Below, one piece after another: positions 20,946 to 31,386 of a stretch of DNA of 45,976 nt. This DNA comes from Chara braunii. Lineage: Eukaryota > Streptophyta > Charophyceae > Charales > Characeae. A program made the position numbers and the translations under genes. Positions within the stretch are counted from its first letter, which is position 1. Each line of letters opens with the position of its first letter. The stretch covers positions 922,098 to 968,073 of the forward strand of contig BFEA01000035.1 of NCBI GenBank assembly GCA_003427395.1, given 5' to 3'. The notes beneath the pieces are model-generated. The model did no database searches. It had not been told where the DNA came from and was given only the letters and a program-made list of their open reading frames with translations.

Positions 20946-21635
20946 ACACTGCTCTATTTTATTTTTCTTTTGTTCAGTTGGTGAGTTGTGTACCGAGGCC
21001 TATATCGCAGCTTGGGCAGTTTGCTTTTTCTTTCTTTCTTCTTTTTCATTTCCCTACAGTTAGAACGGTCGGCGTCCTGTAGTTGTTCTTCCACAGTGCT
21101 TTCTTAGCCGTGTTTCCCGGCACACCGTCGATTGATGCCGGAAAATGCGCTGCTTATCAGACGGCCCATCTCACAGATGGGCACAATCTGGTCCCAACTG
21201 TAGGAATTTTAATCGAATGTATTGGATGATTCGATAAAGAGAAGGAGATGCAAGGGACACAACGAAATCAGGGAGACAAAAGGTAAGTTATTAGTGGATT
21301 AATAATTTAATACTCCTTTTCTTTGCTTCCTCCTCTTTATCGTTTTGTTTGTCTAATGTTGGAGTACCAGGTCAAATGACTATCAAACTTAGGAAAACGT
21401 TGAAAAAGGGAAAAAGGTAAACGAGAGAATCGCAGAGCTTTCCAAGTGCTTAGAACTTGCAAGTCAGCGTATGAACAGACTCAACAGGGCAAGGGCACTG
21501 CAGAAAGAGAGGCGGGAGCAATCCACCATGCGAGCACCAATCAATTGTAAGGTAAATAGCATGTTCCAAAGGAACCGACTTCTGCTGAACAGCCGCAGTA
21601 AGCCTTGCTTGATCCTCTTGCAGTACACGCTGTCT
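20946..21635. other. Intron; open coiled-coil-like frame on plus strand
   Basis: On the plus strand 21390-21646 is free of stops and reads ENVEKGKKVNERIAELSKCL, then ELASQRMNRLNRARALQKER. The heptad-like pattern is suggestive, but there is no ATG near its start, no homologue that I recognise, and it is antisense to the kinesin gene. I do not call a gene. Confidence 0.2.
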
Positions 21636-21903
21636 GAATTGGTCTAGGTACTAACCATTAACTTGACTTCATGATCCTCATGATATTTGATGGACACTGG
21701 CAGCAAAGTGCATACATCCGCATAACTGAAACAGGCATGGGGAAAGCACAAGTGTAAGAACATGAGTCTGAATGGGTCTAGGTAGTAGCCATTAACTTTA
21801 CTTCATGATCCTCATGATATTTTATGGACGCTGGCAGCATAGTGCAGACATCCACAGAACTGAAACAGGCATGGGGAAAGCACAGGGGTAAGAACATGAG
21901 TAA
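21636..21903. repeat. 134-bp tandem duplication next to the neck exon
   Basis: TTGGTCTAGGTACTAACC at about 21640 repeats from about 21774 with roughly ten substitutions (period 134 bp). Both units contain TTCATGATCCTCATGATATT and ACTGAAACAGGCATGGGGAA. The second unit ends only a few bases from the donor of the kinesin neck exon. Confidence 0.85.
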
Positions 21904-21910
21904 TACCCAC

Positions 21911-22004
21911 CCTTCAGGTCCTGGACTTCATTGTACAGCCGTCTGTTTTCCGCAAGCACCCGGCTATATCCCTCTGCCATCTTAGCAACCTCCACAATCC
22001 TTGT
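21911..22004 (-). CDS. Kinesin-14 neck exon
   Basis: The exon encodes TRIVEVAKMAEGYSRVLAEN, then RRLYNEVQDLKG. AENR-LYNEVQDLKG is the kinesin-14 neck that precedes the motor and sets minus-end directionality. The donor is AAGG|GTGGGT, leaving one G that completes glycine with the next exon. The acceptor is either TTCACAG|AGACAA (start 22006) or TTCACAGAG|ACAAGG (start 22004). Only the second is in phase with the coiled-coil exon upstream, but a small exon in the 18.5-kb intron could make the first correct. Confidence 0.9.
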
Positions 22005-22146
22005 CTCTGTGAAATTTGCAACAGATCGTGAACAAACCAAATGCATCTCAATGGATTCAGCCTGGTGAAACGCTTATCCTTTGCTAGACAATGACAGCCC
22101 CCGAAATTGTTTTCAGAATTAATCAATTTAAAGTCATCATTACCAA

Positions 22147-22303
22147 CGGGCCTAGCTCAGTTGGTAAACCCACGAACTGTTGAAATGCAGATCTGTGTTC
22201 GAATCCAGATGGAACCAGATGGACTAAATTCCTAAACTACCCAGGGCCAGTCAGTTTTACAAGAATACTCGAAGCCATTGCCCTGCCATTGAACAAAAAA
22301 AAG
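22147..22303 (+). mobile_element. tRNA-derived SINE-like element
   Basis: TAGCTCAGTTGG (22153-22164) is a perfect RNA polymerase III A box, and GTTCGAATCC (22197-22206) a perfect B box, 44 nt apart as in tRNAs. The cloverleaf stems are not intact, so it is not a functional tRNA gene. A roughly 90-nt unrelated region follows, then an A-run (about 22293-22301). This is the structure of a tRNA-derived SINE. It sits 140 bp upstream of the neck exon, on the opposite strand. Confidence 0.7.
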
Positions 22304-23009
22304 TAACCGACTGCTGCTCGCATTGACTTTTCATTTCTGCCTGCCAAGGGACAAGGTTCCTCTGATGCCAGCATTCACCACAAAACAGCCACCACCATCA
22401 CGGGCAGCTCAACAGCCACCAGTCAAGCCCCCTCCGTTTCACACCAAGGTGCTCCAAGGCTGCTGAGAGGCTCGTGCCCACAATGACACTGCTCGATGAT
22501 CCAAACAGCTTCCCCGGACTGTAGGGAGGTGTCCTCTGAACAGCAGCTGGGTAGCAGGAGGTAGGGTGGACACTTGCAGCAAAAGTCAACAAAAATCGTC
22601 ACACCATCCCTCTTCCCTGTTTTGCATCATTCACTTTGTCCGAGTTTTTCTGAGCGATTTTTGTAATTTTTGTTGTCTGGAGATGGCTACCAGTCCATGT
22701 GCCCCCTAGATGCTGCTGGCTAACCCTGCTACCAGACCAAATCACATCCCCCTAGATGCTGCTGGCCAACCCTGCCACCAGACCAATCCCATAGGCCAGT
22801 AGTTCGCAACTCTGATTGAAGTATCCACAAGCATTGCAAACTTTTCCTAATACAAATGACGATAAATGTGCCAGCACATGCCATATAGATGCCACGTTGC
22901 ATGGCTGGACGGTCCATTGTTTTCCCACTATTAGAACGGAACCGCCTACACGCGCAAAGAATCACCTGTGCCGGATAGTCTATGTCCGTAGTTCACTTTA
23001 GACCACCAC
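22304..23009. repeat. Intron with 46-bp tandem repeat at 22.70 kb
   Basis: CCCCCTAGATGCTGCTGGCT (about 22703) recurs as CCCCCTAGATGCTGCTGGCC (about 22748), each followed by AACCCTGC(T/C)ACCAGACCAA. The rest shows nothing recognisable. Confidence 0.55.
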
Positions 23010-23380
23010 AACCTCTTGCGACGAAGTTGTCAGCACTGCATTCTTCGGGGGCTCAGCCTCCTGGACCTCTTGGGTGCCGGCACTAGCCAAAAAGGAAGAG
23101 AAAAACTGTTGCACCGGTTCATTTTGAACTTCACCACAGCACAAATCAGTAACAGTTGGAGGTAGTGGTGGCTTAGGACCAAATAACATCTACCCAAATT
23201 TCAAATCTTTGACAAAAACAGATAGCAGAATAAATTCTGAATAATGCATTCTAAGAATTTCTAACAACTTTCAAACACAATTGAAGGGGTACTCCCTCTG
23301 TATGGCATCAGTCTTCAACGCATAACCCGAGAGAGCAGACCAGTGAGGTCCCCAGGTTCAAAATTTTTGGATTCATTTTT
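23010..23380. repeat. Dispersed repeat fragment and tRNA-like trace
   Basis: GTGCCGGCACTAGCCAAAAA (23074) matches CTGCCGGCACCAGCCAGAAA at about 26008, so both belong to one repeat. Further right, GGCATCAGTCTTCAACGC (about 23304) and CCCCAGGTTCAAAATT (about 23351) resemble degenerate A and B boxes about 50 nt apart. A decayed SINE is possible but weak. Confidence 0.35.
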
Positions 23381-23519
23381 AAGATTGAGAACATTCTCAA
23401 TTGACTATGAAAAAATTTTCGGCTTTTTCGAAGACTCTTAGGAAGAAAAGCTATATGACCTGCAATTGCTACAGCGTAGCCTCCATTTACTGAATTAAAA
23501 AAAAACTGTGAGGATCTGG

Positions 23520-24060
23520 TTCCTCGGCAGGCCTAAGGGGCCCCTGCTGCAGATGTGCCCGCCCTAAGTGAAGGCGGGCCTAACAAATCACGAGAGGCCC
23601 TCAGCTGTCAATTTCGTATTTGGGATCCAGGCAGTTTTAGACGCTCCAGTTGGTTGAGGGAAACACAGGCCGAGCAGCAAGACATTCCACGGCCTTCCAG
23701 ACTTTTCCAAAAATGTGCAAGCCTTGGGCGAGAATCGCAGCCTCATACACAGGCAGTTGGGAGGCCCAGCCGAACGGAGGCCCAGCAGTAGCATCGGAGG
23801 CACAGCCTCCTGGGGCCTACAGGAAGCTTCTGGGCAGAGACCCAGGCCAACCAGGCCACTGAGAGAGGCAGGCTCTTTCCATATAGGAAAGAAATCGCTG
23901 CCTGGCCAGGCATTGGGGCACTTGCATGCTAGCGGCAGCGCTGCTGGAGCGGACGCTCGTGGACTGCTGCTGGCGCTGAGAGGCAAGGTGCTAGCGCGTG
24001 CGGTCGTGCAGGAAGCAGGGCACTGCTGAGGGCAGCGCCATAGCCCAGCCTCCATAGCTG
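23520..24060 (-). repeat. GC-rich dispersed repeat, copy 2
   Basis: On the minus strand, TTAGGCCCGCCTTCACTTAG then GGCGGGC aligns with copy 1 near 18790. AGTGCCCTGCTTCCTGCACG (minus, about 24022) lines up with AGTGCCCTGCACGCAGGC of copy 1. Orientation is opposite to copy 1. ORFs across it are GC-driven. Confidence 0.5.
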
Positions 24061-25187
24061 GATGGGCTTGGACTGCAGTGAGGCGCAGGGGTGGTCTTCG
24101 GGTGTACAGAAGAAAGATGTGGGTGTAGGACGAGGGAGAGAAGAGAAGGATGATAATGATGATGATGTGAGGGCACATACCTGGTATTGGCGATGGTCTG
24201 CTATGGGCGAAATCTTCAAGTACTTAGTAGGCTAGTTGTAGCCGTGAGTAGCTGGGCGCCGAGCGCCAAGTAGGGAGATAGCTCTCATTGACATTGGTTT
24301 TCAGTGTTACGATTCTCCATTGGTGTGGTGCAATGCTGCTTTCTGGACACTGTGATACGATCTGGCTTTCAATGTGATTGTGCAATCTGAATATTGTCAT
24401 CTCGCTTTTGCTCATTTTCCTTGCACAACCTTTTACGCGATTATTGTCACTTCGCCATATTTGTGTTAATTCAGTAGTCCTAAGATATTACCACACATCA
24501 TTCCTCAAACAGTCCATGCTTAGGGACAGAACTCCTTGCTTGGAGGAGGCCACACTCAAAATTCACTCCCGACTCCAGACTCCTGAAATTTTTGTTTCAT
24601 CCTCCCGACTGAATTTTTCGTCATACCATAACGATTCGTGCAGACCCTAATAAAACCCTGGAGGCTTGCATCCGTAGCATTCTCCCCGACCCCATTGCCT
24701 TAAAGACTGGCGGCTAATGCCAAGGTGTCTTCTTCTCACCTGCTTCTTGCATACCCATAATATACTCTCTCTCCAGACTGCGTACAAACTCTCTTGTTCC
24801 ATCCATCATCAACCGCAAATCCTGTAGCAGAGACCACAAGAGAGTCCACAGTCATTTGCGGTGGTGTTGATATCATGTGCAAGATTTTTTCCTTTCCCCC
24901 AAAACAGTCTTTCATTAAAAAGCATGGAACCGGGTCCAGCGTCCCTTACATGTGCAAGACATCATTTGTTTAAACCACCAGTACCTCTCCCTGCTTGAAG
25001 AATTCGACGCAGCCGTTCACGCTCCGTGTCGTGCAGGGTACCCACCAACGTGCGACCGGTAGTCCCCAAGAATCTCCCCCCCCCTCCTCCCCCTCTCCCC
25101 AAAGGAAAAAAAACAAAAAAAAAAAACGACGACGAAAATGGAAAGTAACAACCTAAAAGAAACAGGCGCGGCGGGGCGGGGGAAGAA
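24061..25187. other. Intron, little recognisable
   Basis: Contains one minus-strand copy of the GACGCTGGACCCGG... motif at 24925-24945 and, at about 24974, TTTAAACCACCAGTACC, a word shared with 25.93 and 26.10 kb. No supported gene. A minus-strand frame near 25000 (GTLHDTERERLRRILQAG) is open but unidentified. Confidence 0.3.
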
Positions 25188-25326
25188 CGAAAGAGAGAGA
25201 GAGAGAGAGAGAGGGCATCAGCCAGTGNNNNNNNNNNNNNNNNNNNNNNNNNNNNNNNNNNNNNNNNNNNNNNNNNNNNNNNNNNNNNCTCTCTCTCTCT
25301 CTCTCTGCGTTAGACACTGGCTGACG

Positions 25327-25389
<63 letters not shown>

Positions 25390-25400
25390 GCTCTCTCTCT
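25188..25400. repeat. GA/CT inverted repeat spanning a 61-N gap
   Basis: The left arm (GA)n-GGGCATCAGCCAGTG abuts the gap (25228-25288). After the gap, CACTGGCTGACGCCC-(CT)n is its reverse complement with one mismatch. The gap therefore sits at the centre of a long hairpin, which explains why assembly failed there. Confidence 0.85.
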
Positions 25401-25498
25401 CCACGTCGAAATGAGAATGAATCTTCCGTGTTATCGAAAAAAATGAATCTTCCGTGTTATCGAGGAAGATTCATTCTCGTTTCGATGTGGAGAGAGAG
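25401..25498. mobile_element. Fold-back element, copy 2
   Basis: CCACGTCGAAATGAGAATGA-ATCTTCC (25402-25428) and GGAAGATTCATTCTCGTTTC-GATGTGG (about 25463-25489) are inverted repeats around an interior with two tandem AATGAATCTTCCGTGTTATC units. The arm GAAGATTCATTCTC is shared with the fold-back at 20.74-20.95 kb. CT and GA tracts continue the palindrome outward. Confidence 0.7.
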
Positions 25499-25770
25499 AG
25501 ATAGAGAGACGTTGAAAAGAGAGGGGCAACCCGTAATGCCATCCTGATTGCCTTCAAAATTTACCAAATACCCCGCTCACCAGCTCAACCCGGCACCTTG
25601 TCCATATATGATATAACCCTACCCAGGACCAATTCAACTTTCCCGATGGCCCAGTACTTCTGGCCATTGAACTCTTGGTGGCAAGTTCTCTATATGCCTC
25701 TTCTAGTACCAGGCATGTTTTCTGGGTGCCCCTCTACACGTTGGCAGCCAGCTGAACACATTCCCTGGGC

Positions 25771-25959
25771 TCAGGTGGCCCATGCCTGGACACATTGGCA
25801 ATAGACACCTTTTTCACACTGCCCCTGCTGCTGTTCGAAGTTGAATGTGCCTTTGTTGTTGATGTGAGCAACCAGTGCTGCCACCGTCCTGTCACACACA
25901 CCACACTCATGCCGCTTTCTGTCGTTAAACTGCCAGTACAAGACCCCACCCAACTTCAA
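25771..25959 (-). pseudogene. Possible zinc-finger transposase fragment
   Basis: The minus-strand frame reads GGVLYWQFNDRKRHECGVCD, then RTVAALVAHINNKGTF. A tryptophan/phenylalanine-rich start followed by CxxC and a histidine resembles BED-type zinc fingers of hAT-like transposases, but the pattern is incomplete. The word for VYWRFK recurs at 26.10 kb (minus), and YWWFK near 24.98 kb, which suggests several relics of one element. I hold this loosely. Confidence 0.3.
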
Positions 25960-26079
25960 AAACTAATGGCTCACTCCAAAATTTTGGTGCTCCTGGAGCA
26001 CAATTGCTGCCGGCACCAGCCAGAAAAGTAAAAAAGTACGCCGCTGCTGGTTCAGCAAAGATTGGCGCTCAAAGCGAAT

Positions 26080-26600
26080 CCGCCAGACTTGTGTACTGGT
26101 GGTTTAAACCGCCAGTACACGGCCCCAGCCTTGCAGAAAATGTTTCGTGGCCTACTCCATAAATTCCGCACCCACCCCCCAGGCCCACCCAACCCCAATG
26201 ACTAGCAGTGCCAGCCACGCATGATGGGATGTAATAATCAATTTTATTGATCCAAACCATGCTGCGTGGGATACCAACAAAGCCGTTTACCAATTGGATG
26301 TATGTCTGCTTCTGTGCTGCAAGCCAAGCGTCAGTGCAGGAAACACACTCTGAATGACCAATGCCAAGTCATTCCTACCAGCAGGGATAGCCAGCAAGGT
26401 TGCATCTTGGATCTCCCCAAATTACATACAGGTTACCAAAAGAGCATTATGCATACTCTCCCTTTCTATCTTGCATTCCCAGCAAGTCATATTGTGACAG
26501 AACTTATAGACGTACAGGGTCAAATGCATTTCCAGCTCATACCGTAAGATCGCTGATTGCTCTCAACATGGTAGTGGACCGGGAGCGAAGGCCAGGAGAA
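26080..26600. other. Intron with a near-perfect 26-bp palindrome
   Basis: GTACTGGTGGTTT / AAACCGCCAGTAC at 26095-26120 is an inverted repeat with one mismatch and no loop. Nothing else in the stretch is recognised. Confidence 0.5.
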
Positions 26601-26877
26601 TAATTTCTTTAAGCAACTTTCCAGTGCAAGGCATAGGGCCTCGATATGCCCTACAGGGCCTAATTTTCACACAGTCAGCCGCCCTAAGTGAAGGCAGGCA
26701 CAACCGAGGCCTTACAGGCCATTTCAGGGTCACCACGCAACTGGGGAAATTCAGCCAGTTGCACAGCGCCAGTCGGTTGGACGCACCCAGGCCCAGGCTG
26801 CCTTTCATTGCATGTAACTGAGGCAGGCCCTCGGCCGGATACACAAAGTGGACCGAACAAAGGCTGAGGGCAGTTGG
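26601..26877 (-). repeat. GC-rich dispersed repeat, copy 3 (partial)
   Basis: GCCGCCCTAAGTGAAGGCAG (26680-26699) matches the near-palindromic core at 18.79 and 23.56 kb. Surrounding GGCCT/AGGCC-rich sequence is similar in style. Shorter than the other two copies. Confidence 0.45.
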
Positions 26878-27376
26878 GTGTTACCACTGTCGGTGCGAAT
26901 ACCCTTACAAGGGTATCCGCCCTGGTTTTTGCAAGCGGCAGAAAAATAGGTTTGGGTTAAAATTCAATTATTCCGCGCGAGGCGCCGCTGCGTCTGTGGT
27001 TTACGTTGGCAGGATGGTTGACTAGAGTAGAGAGTGTGTGGGCGCACAAGCTCGAGGCGCACGTGATCTTTTAATTATTGATGATTGAAGAGTCGGCATG
27101 ATCGCCGGCCAGATTCTTTTTTTTCTGATTAAGTTAGGATTGAAAATACTATGTCTCTTGATTGGTGTGATTAACTGTGACTTGTGCGTACCTGCGGAGG
27201 ACGACATCGACAACAAATGTGAATCTTGAAAGCATTTCGGTAGGTCTGCGCCTCGCACAGTTTCTGCTTATATAGTTGTCCGCCAGGACTAGGCTCAGAC
27301 TTGGGCCTAGCCCTATTAGTAACGATGACGGACTTTCGTTTGGCAGGTTCAAGGATCGAGATCGAGTGGCGACGAC
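26878..27376 (+). mobile_element. Candidate solo or 5' LTR (about 500 bp)
   Basis: The segment begins TGTTACCACTGTCGG and ends ...GACGACGCA, giving TG...CA ends. TTATATAG at 27268 is a plausible TATA box about 110 bp from the 3' end. GGTATCAGAGTAGC follows two bases later, and its first eight bases agree with the plant initiator-methionine primer-binding site (TGGTATCAGAGC). I found no second copy of this LTR in the window, so the boundaries are unconfirmed. Confidence 0.4.
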
Positions 27377-30300
27377 GCAGGGGTATCAGAGTAGCGCAAA
27401 CGGACCAAGGGGTTGAGGGCCTGGCGGGGTTATCCCCCTTAGTTTTGCCATCAGGCGGCGTCAGAACGGTGCTAACATTTTCTTTTTTTCTCGCTCGTCA
27501 TAATCTGACGATTGCTCTTTGACTCAGGTGCGACGCGGAGGTCGGAGGTCGTCGTGACGGTCGAGGCCCTTGACCATGCGCCTCTTCCCGACGTGGCGGA
27601 GGGTAGTGATTAACACGCCTCTTTCCCATCGCATCATGGAAATGACCACAACGGTCGTGCGAGGGCTACGACGAGTGAGTGTTGCTCAAACCTAGGAAGA
27701 TCTCGACTCCCTCGACCTACTACCCTGAGATCGGTGTTAGGTAGCGTAGGGTGTGGTCTTGGGAGTAGTCAGAGGTTTCGTACCAACCAAGGCAGAAGCA
27801 AGAATGTCGGGTAGGGCCGCTACGATTGAAGGAGGTGCGTTGGCTGAAGAGAACGGCAGGAGGGTGGAGTGACCAGGACTGTGGGACGGTAGAACCGGGT
27901 CACTATGACCACTGGGTGCTGCACTAGGCATCAGCGGGGCGAGGCAAATAGCGGAGCAACGGGTGAAGGCGGGTGATCCGAACGGGGACTATGCCATAGT
28001 GGGGGCGGGGGGAGCGGACGCTGGTGGGAGATCGCGTTATAGGTCCACCCACTTAGGATCCTCCCCCACGGCGGGCTTCTAAGCTTCTGCTTGAACATCT
28101 ACTGTTACCACAAAGATCTCCGCCAGGGCCCGCTTCGCTTGGGCTTACGCAGCGGGCTCGGCGCACTCCTGCTTGTCAGTGAGGGAGAATCACGACGGCC
28201 AAGTATAGGAAGTACATGTCAAGGCCCTCCGGTCAAAAGGCGATCGATCTGGCAAGTAAGCTGCTAGTCGCTCAGTAGTGGATATCAGTGTCCGTGGGGA
28301 CCTTCCTGCTGAGTATCGGTCGACACCTCGGTTACGGTGTTTTGAGTTAGCGCTTTGGCCAACGCTGTCGGGAACGAGACTTTGAAGGGACGAGAGAAGA
28401 GTGAACCTAACGCGGTTCTACGCCGAGTGTGTGCAATGGAAGAGATGGTGAGGAAAACTGGTCGGGCGCAATCAAAGATGGGCAGCGCACTCGATTCTTA
28501 GTAGAATCGAGCAAGGAAAGAATCAAGATCAGGGTTTCTGAGGTTGGCGGAGCTGAATCCGTTATTAGTTTGCGAGATAGATTAGTGAGGTAGGAGGTGG
28601 AGAAGAAAGTTAGTGCGCGGAGGTTCTCAAAAGTAGATATGGCAGGTATCGAGGAATGAGTGTCTTGCTCGTTTCCTGGGGAAATCGAGCGAGAAGAGTT
28701 GCTAGTCGGGTTTTTTTTGATGCTGCGAGTATGTTGGTGAAGTCGGAACGATGAGAAAATTAGTATGAAAGGAGGTTAGTGGAAAAAAGAAAAAGCGTGT
28801 GCGGAGATGGGGAGGGATGACGGGAGAGAGAATAAGTATCTTAGCCACATTTCGATCGTTTCTTAGCCAATAACGACAAATGAAAGCTCTAGACCAAGGG
28901 TTCGAGGTGGGGCGACCCCGACGATAGTGTTAGTTTAGAGTTTTAGTGGGTTATGACTCAGAGGCTGCGCGGTGCCGAAGCGGGAGTTAGAGACATGTAT
29001 CTTAAATCGTCTCTTTGAACAACCAATCGAGGCAAGAGGTTACACGGAGGCTTCAAGGCACTTTGAAGCTCTTTGACCGTGTCAGGTGTCGGATCAACGT
29101 GGCGGTTTGATTTTTGCGGCCTGCAAGAGTTGTGCCCGTGAGTGAAGGTTGCTTCGATACGAGATGTATCTCTTCGCTTTTTAGGGGAAGGTTCATCCCC
29201 ATTTACATATTTTTGGCAGACGGCGAAAACGAAGTCATTTTCTCCTCAACTGCGCTCGGTACTGGTACTTGGCTTCGTGTCGTGATCTTTGCTTCCGGTG
29301 GCTCGGGATACTCGCCTCCTTTCGGATTATCATAGTCGTTCTCACTGAGCAAGGCATCCGCTTGCACTTTCGACCCCACTCGTGCACGAGAGGGTACCGG
29401 AGCAAGGTCACACCTGGCATGAATCAGAAGGCGATTGCGGTTGGGTACGATTAGGCTAGTTGTGTTATATCTTTCTATTCAGACTATTGAAATTTAGCCG
29501 CATCGAAACCTACTGAGGTATCGAATAGCTTCCTGCTATCGAGGTTGAAGTACAGCCTAGTCTACGTGATCGTAATTCGGCCTATGTTTAGTGGCCCAAC
29601 TGATGTGCTCGGAGTAGTTGTCTGTGGCAGGCTCTGTAACTGTGGTCTGAACGCCGGACGCAATCGAGGAGGAGCTTCGTTTGTGCTTGGGGTGGTGATT
29701 TCATAACACACCGTGTGCAGCCGATTGTGTACACTTGCGTGTCGCTGTATTCCACTGAGTTTTGTTGTTGACTTGGCGCTTTGTGGTACGTATCAAGGTC
29801 GAATAGTTCCCTCTCTGATGCGCATGTCGTACTTCGCCTGCATCTTGGATAGAGAACAGGGGTTGAATGCAGTACGTTTTAGCAGCACAAGGGGGTGGTT
29901 CGACAGGAAGGAGCGGTAACTTCGGGCAGTGCCGTAAACTGAGTACATTGGAAAGGCAGGGCTCACTGTGAAGCAATACGGTCGGGCCAAAAGTCGAAGT
30001 TACGAAGTCAAACTGCGGCAAGTTGGAGTTTGGGTTGTGGTGATTTGCTAAGGCCCGTGCTAGCAGAGGAAGTGGTCACCTACAACTCAACACTATATGC
30101 TGGTCGGACGTTTCAGAGTTCGAGTGAGTGGGGAGAGTAGTTGCGAGGCTGTGTACTTACCTTCTTGGCGGGATCGCTCTCTATCCTGGCGACAGAAGTT
30201 GCAAATGATAAGCTGAGGAAGAATATTTACCTAGTCGTGCCGCAGCAGGTTAGCTACGTGGTGTAAACTTGACTGTTGGCGGTTGCGAAGTCCGTCCTAT

Positions 30301-30488
30301 TGGGCGGAGCAGCTAGTGGAGAGCTACGAGTTGGCGAACTTCCCCGCGCCCTTACAATTATGGGTCATGAGCGCTGCGGCAGAGTCTGAGTTCATTTAGT
30401 AAGGAGGGTATGCTGCAACTCGAAGAGCCACCGGATAGCCAACGGCGATAGTTTGACCATAATTGACCAAGTAACTGTGTGATTTTTT
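27377..30488 (+). other. ORF-poor decayed DNA, probably retroelement interior
   Basis: More than 3 kb of GC-moderate sequence with hardly any frame above 60 codons (none between 27931 and 29114), and no domain visible. It may be the interior of a non-autonomous LTR element starting at 26878 or a very long LTR. At its end, TGGCTGCCATTGTGGGGCC (30489) loosely resembles the tRNA-Asp-type primer-binding site of some plant Gypsy elements, after a run of T. Confidence 0.3.
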
Positions 30489-30751
30489 TTTGGCTGCCAT
30501 TGTGGGGCCCTCGAGCGAAGGAAGGTATCAAGGCCCTCTCCTGAGAGTTGAGTCAGTCCCTCTCCTGTATCTCAAGAGTCTCAAACCCCTCATTCTGTCT
30601 TTATTACTCTCAGTTTAGTCCTGTTACGAGAGGAAGGCAACAGGCGGGATTGCAACCCGTAGGACCGCAGCAAGACTCTATGGGGAGTCAGCCCACCGAT
30701 TGCGGAGCCTGGAGGCAGGGAATTGAAAGGTAACCATTGCTTTCCATGAAA

Positions 30752-30818
30752 CGGTTTTCACCTGTCAGCAGTAGCGAGCGCAGATCCCAGGGCTCGATCC
30801 CTAGTTCCCACCTTACCT
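30752..30818 (+). repeat. tRNA-like/SINE-like fragment, copy 2
   Basis: CCTGTCAGCAGTAGCGAGCG, then CAGATCCCAGGGCTCGATCC. It aligns with minus-strand 17623-17691. GCTCGATCC is B-box-like, placed as in a tRNA T-arm. No intact tRNA can be folded. Confidence 0.45.
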
Positions 30819-31386
30819 GTGTACAGTATCTGTGTTGACCCCGAGTGTTTGAACCCGTGACCTGTGTTTTGACAATTGTTGTTGTCTGTCGTAGGTCGGT
30901 GTATAGGTAGGGGTTCGATCTGTAGATCTGTCGGATAGGAGTCCTAGTGAGTTCTAGAAGTCGTAGTTGTAGCCTGTCCGAAGGGTCAAGGTCGTAGCTG
31001 CTACAATCCTAAAAGGTCAAGGTCGTAGTTGCTACAGTACCGAAAGGCCAAGTCTACAGACTTCTGGAAGTGGCCTTTCGAAGTAGGCTCACGTTAGGCA
31101 AAGGCAAGCGGGCAAGTGGTGGAGCCAACCTCAATACGTTGGCAGTGCGACTGCAGCAAGTTTGCGCTCCAACCCCATGTAGTCAGCATTACGGTCCAGT
31201 CAGTCCCAGTCCAGTCCAGCAAGTACCATATGGGACTGTGTGCACAATAGGCCGAGGGAAAAAGGGCCAGACCAGTGAGCTACAAAAGTATAAATCAAGA
31301 GGCAGCACCCGGCCATTCATTCATTCTTGCGTAAGCCATACGGAAGCGCTGCCATAGCGACTTGTGCGAGGTGGTCTGCAGTGAGC
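30819..31386 (+). promoter_or_regulatory. Possible promoter-containing region (TATA at 31289)
   Basis: AAAGTATAAATCAAGAGGC at about 31284 holds a good TATA box (TATAAAT). AGGGTCAAGGTCGTAGCTGC and AAGGTCAAGGTCGTAGTTGC form a short tandem (about 30980 and 31014). With AATAAA at about 32055, this could be U3-R-U5 of a long LTR belonging to the Gypsy element downstream. That is inference, because no second LTR is present. Confidence 0.3.

Noticed and set aside
22147-22215. Functional tRNA gene
   Set aside because: The A and B boxes are good, but the acceptor and anticodon stems do not pair, and it continues into a SINE-like body.
30489-30508. tRNA-Asp-type primer-binding site of the Gypsy element
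   Set aside because: The match needs an inserted base and several mismatches, there is no CA end before it, and it lies 4 kb from gag. Mentioned only in the regional description.
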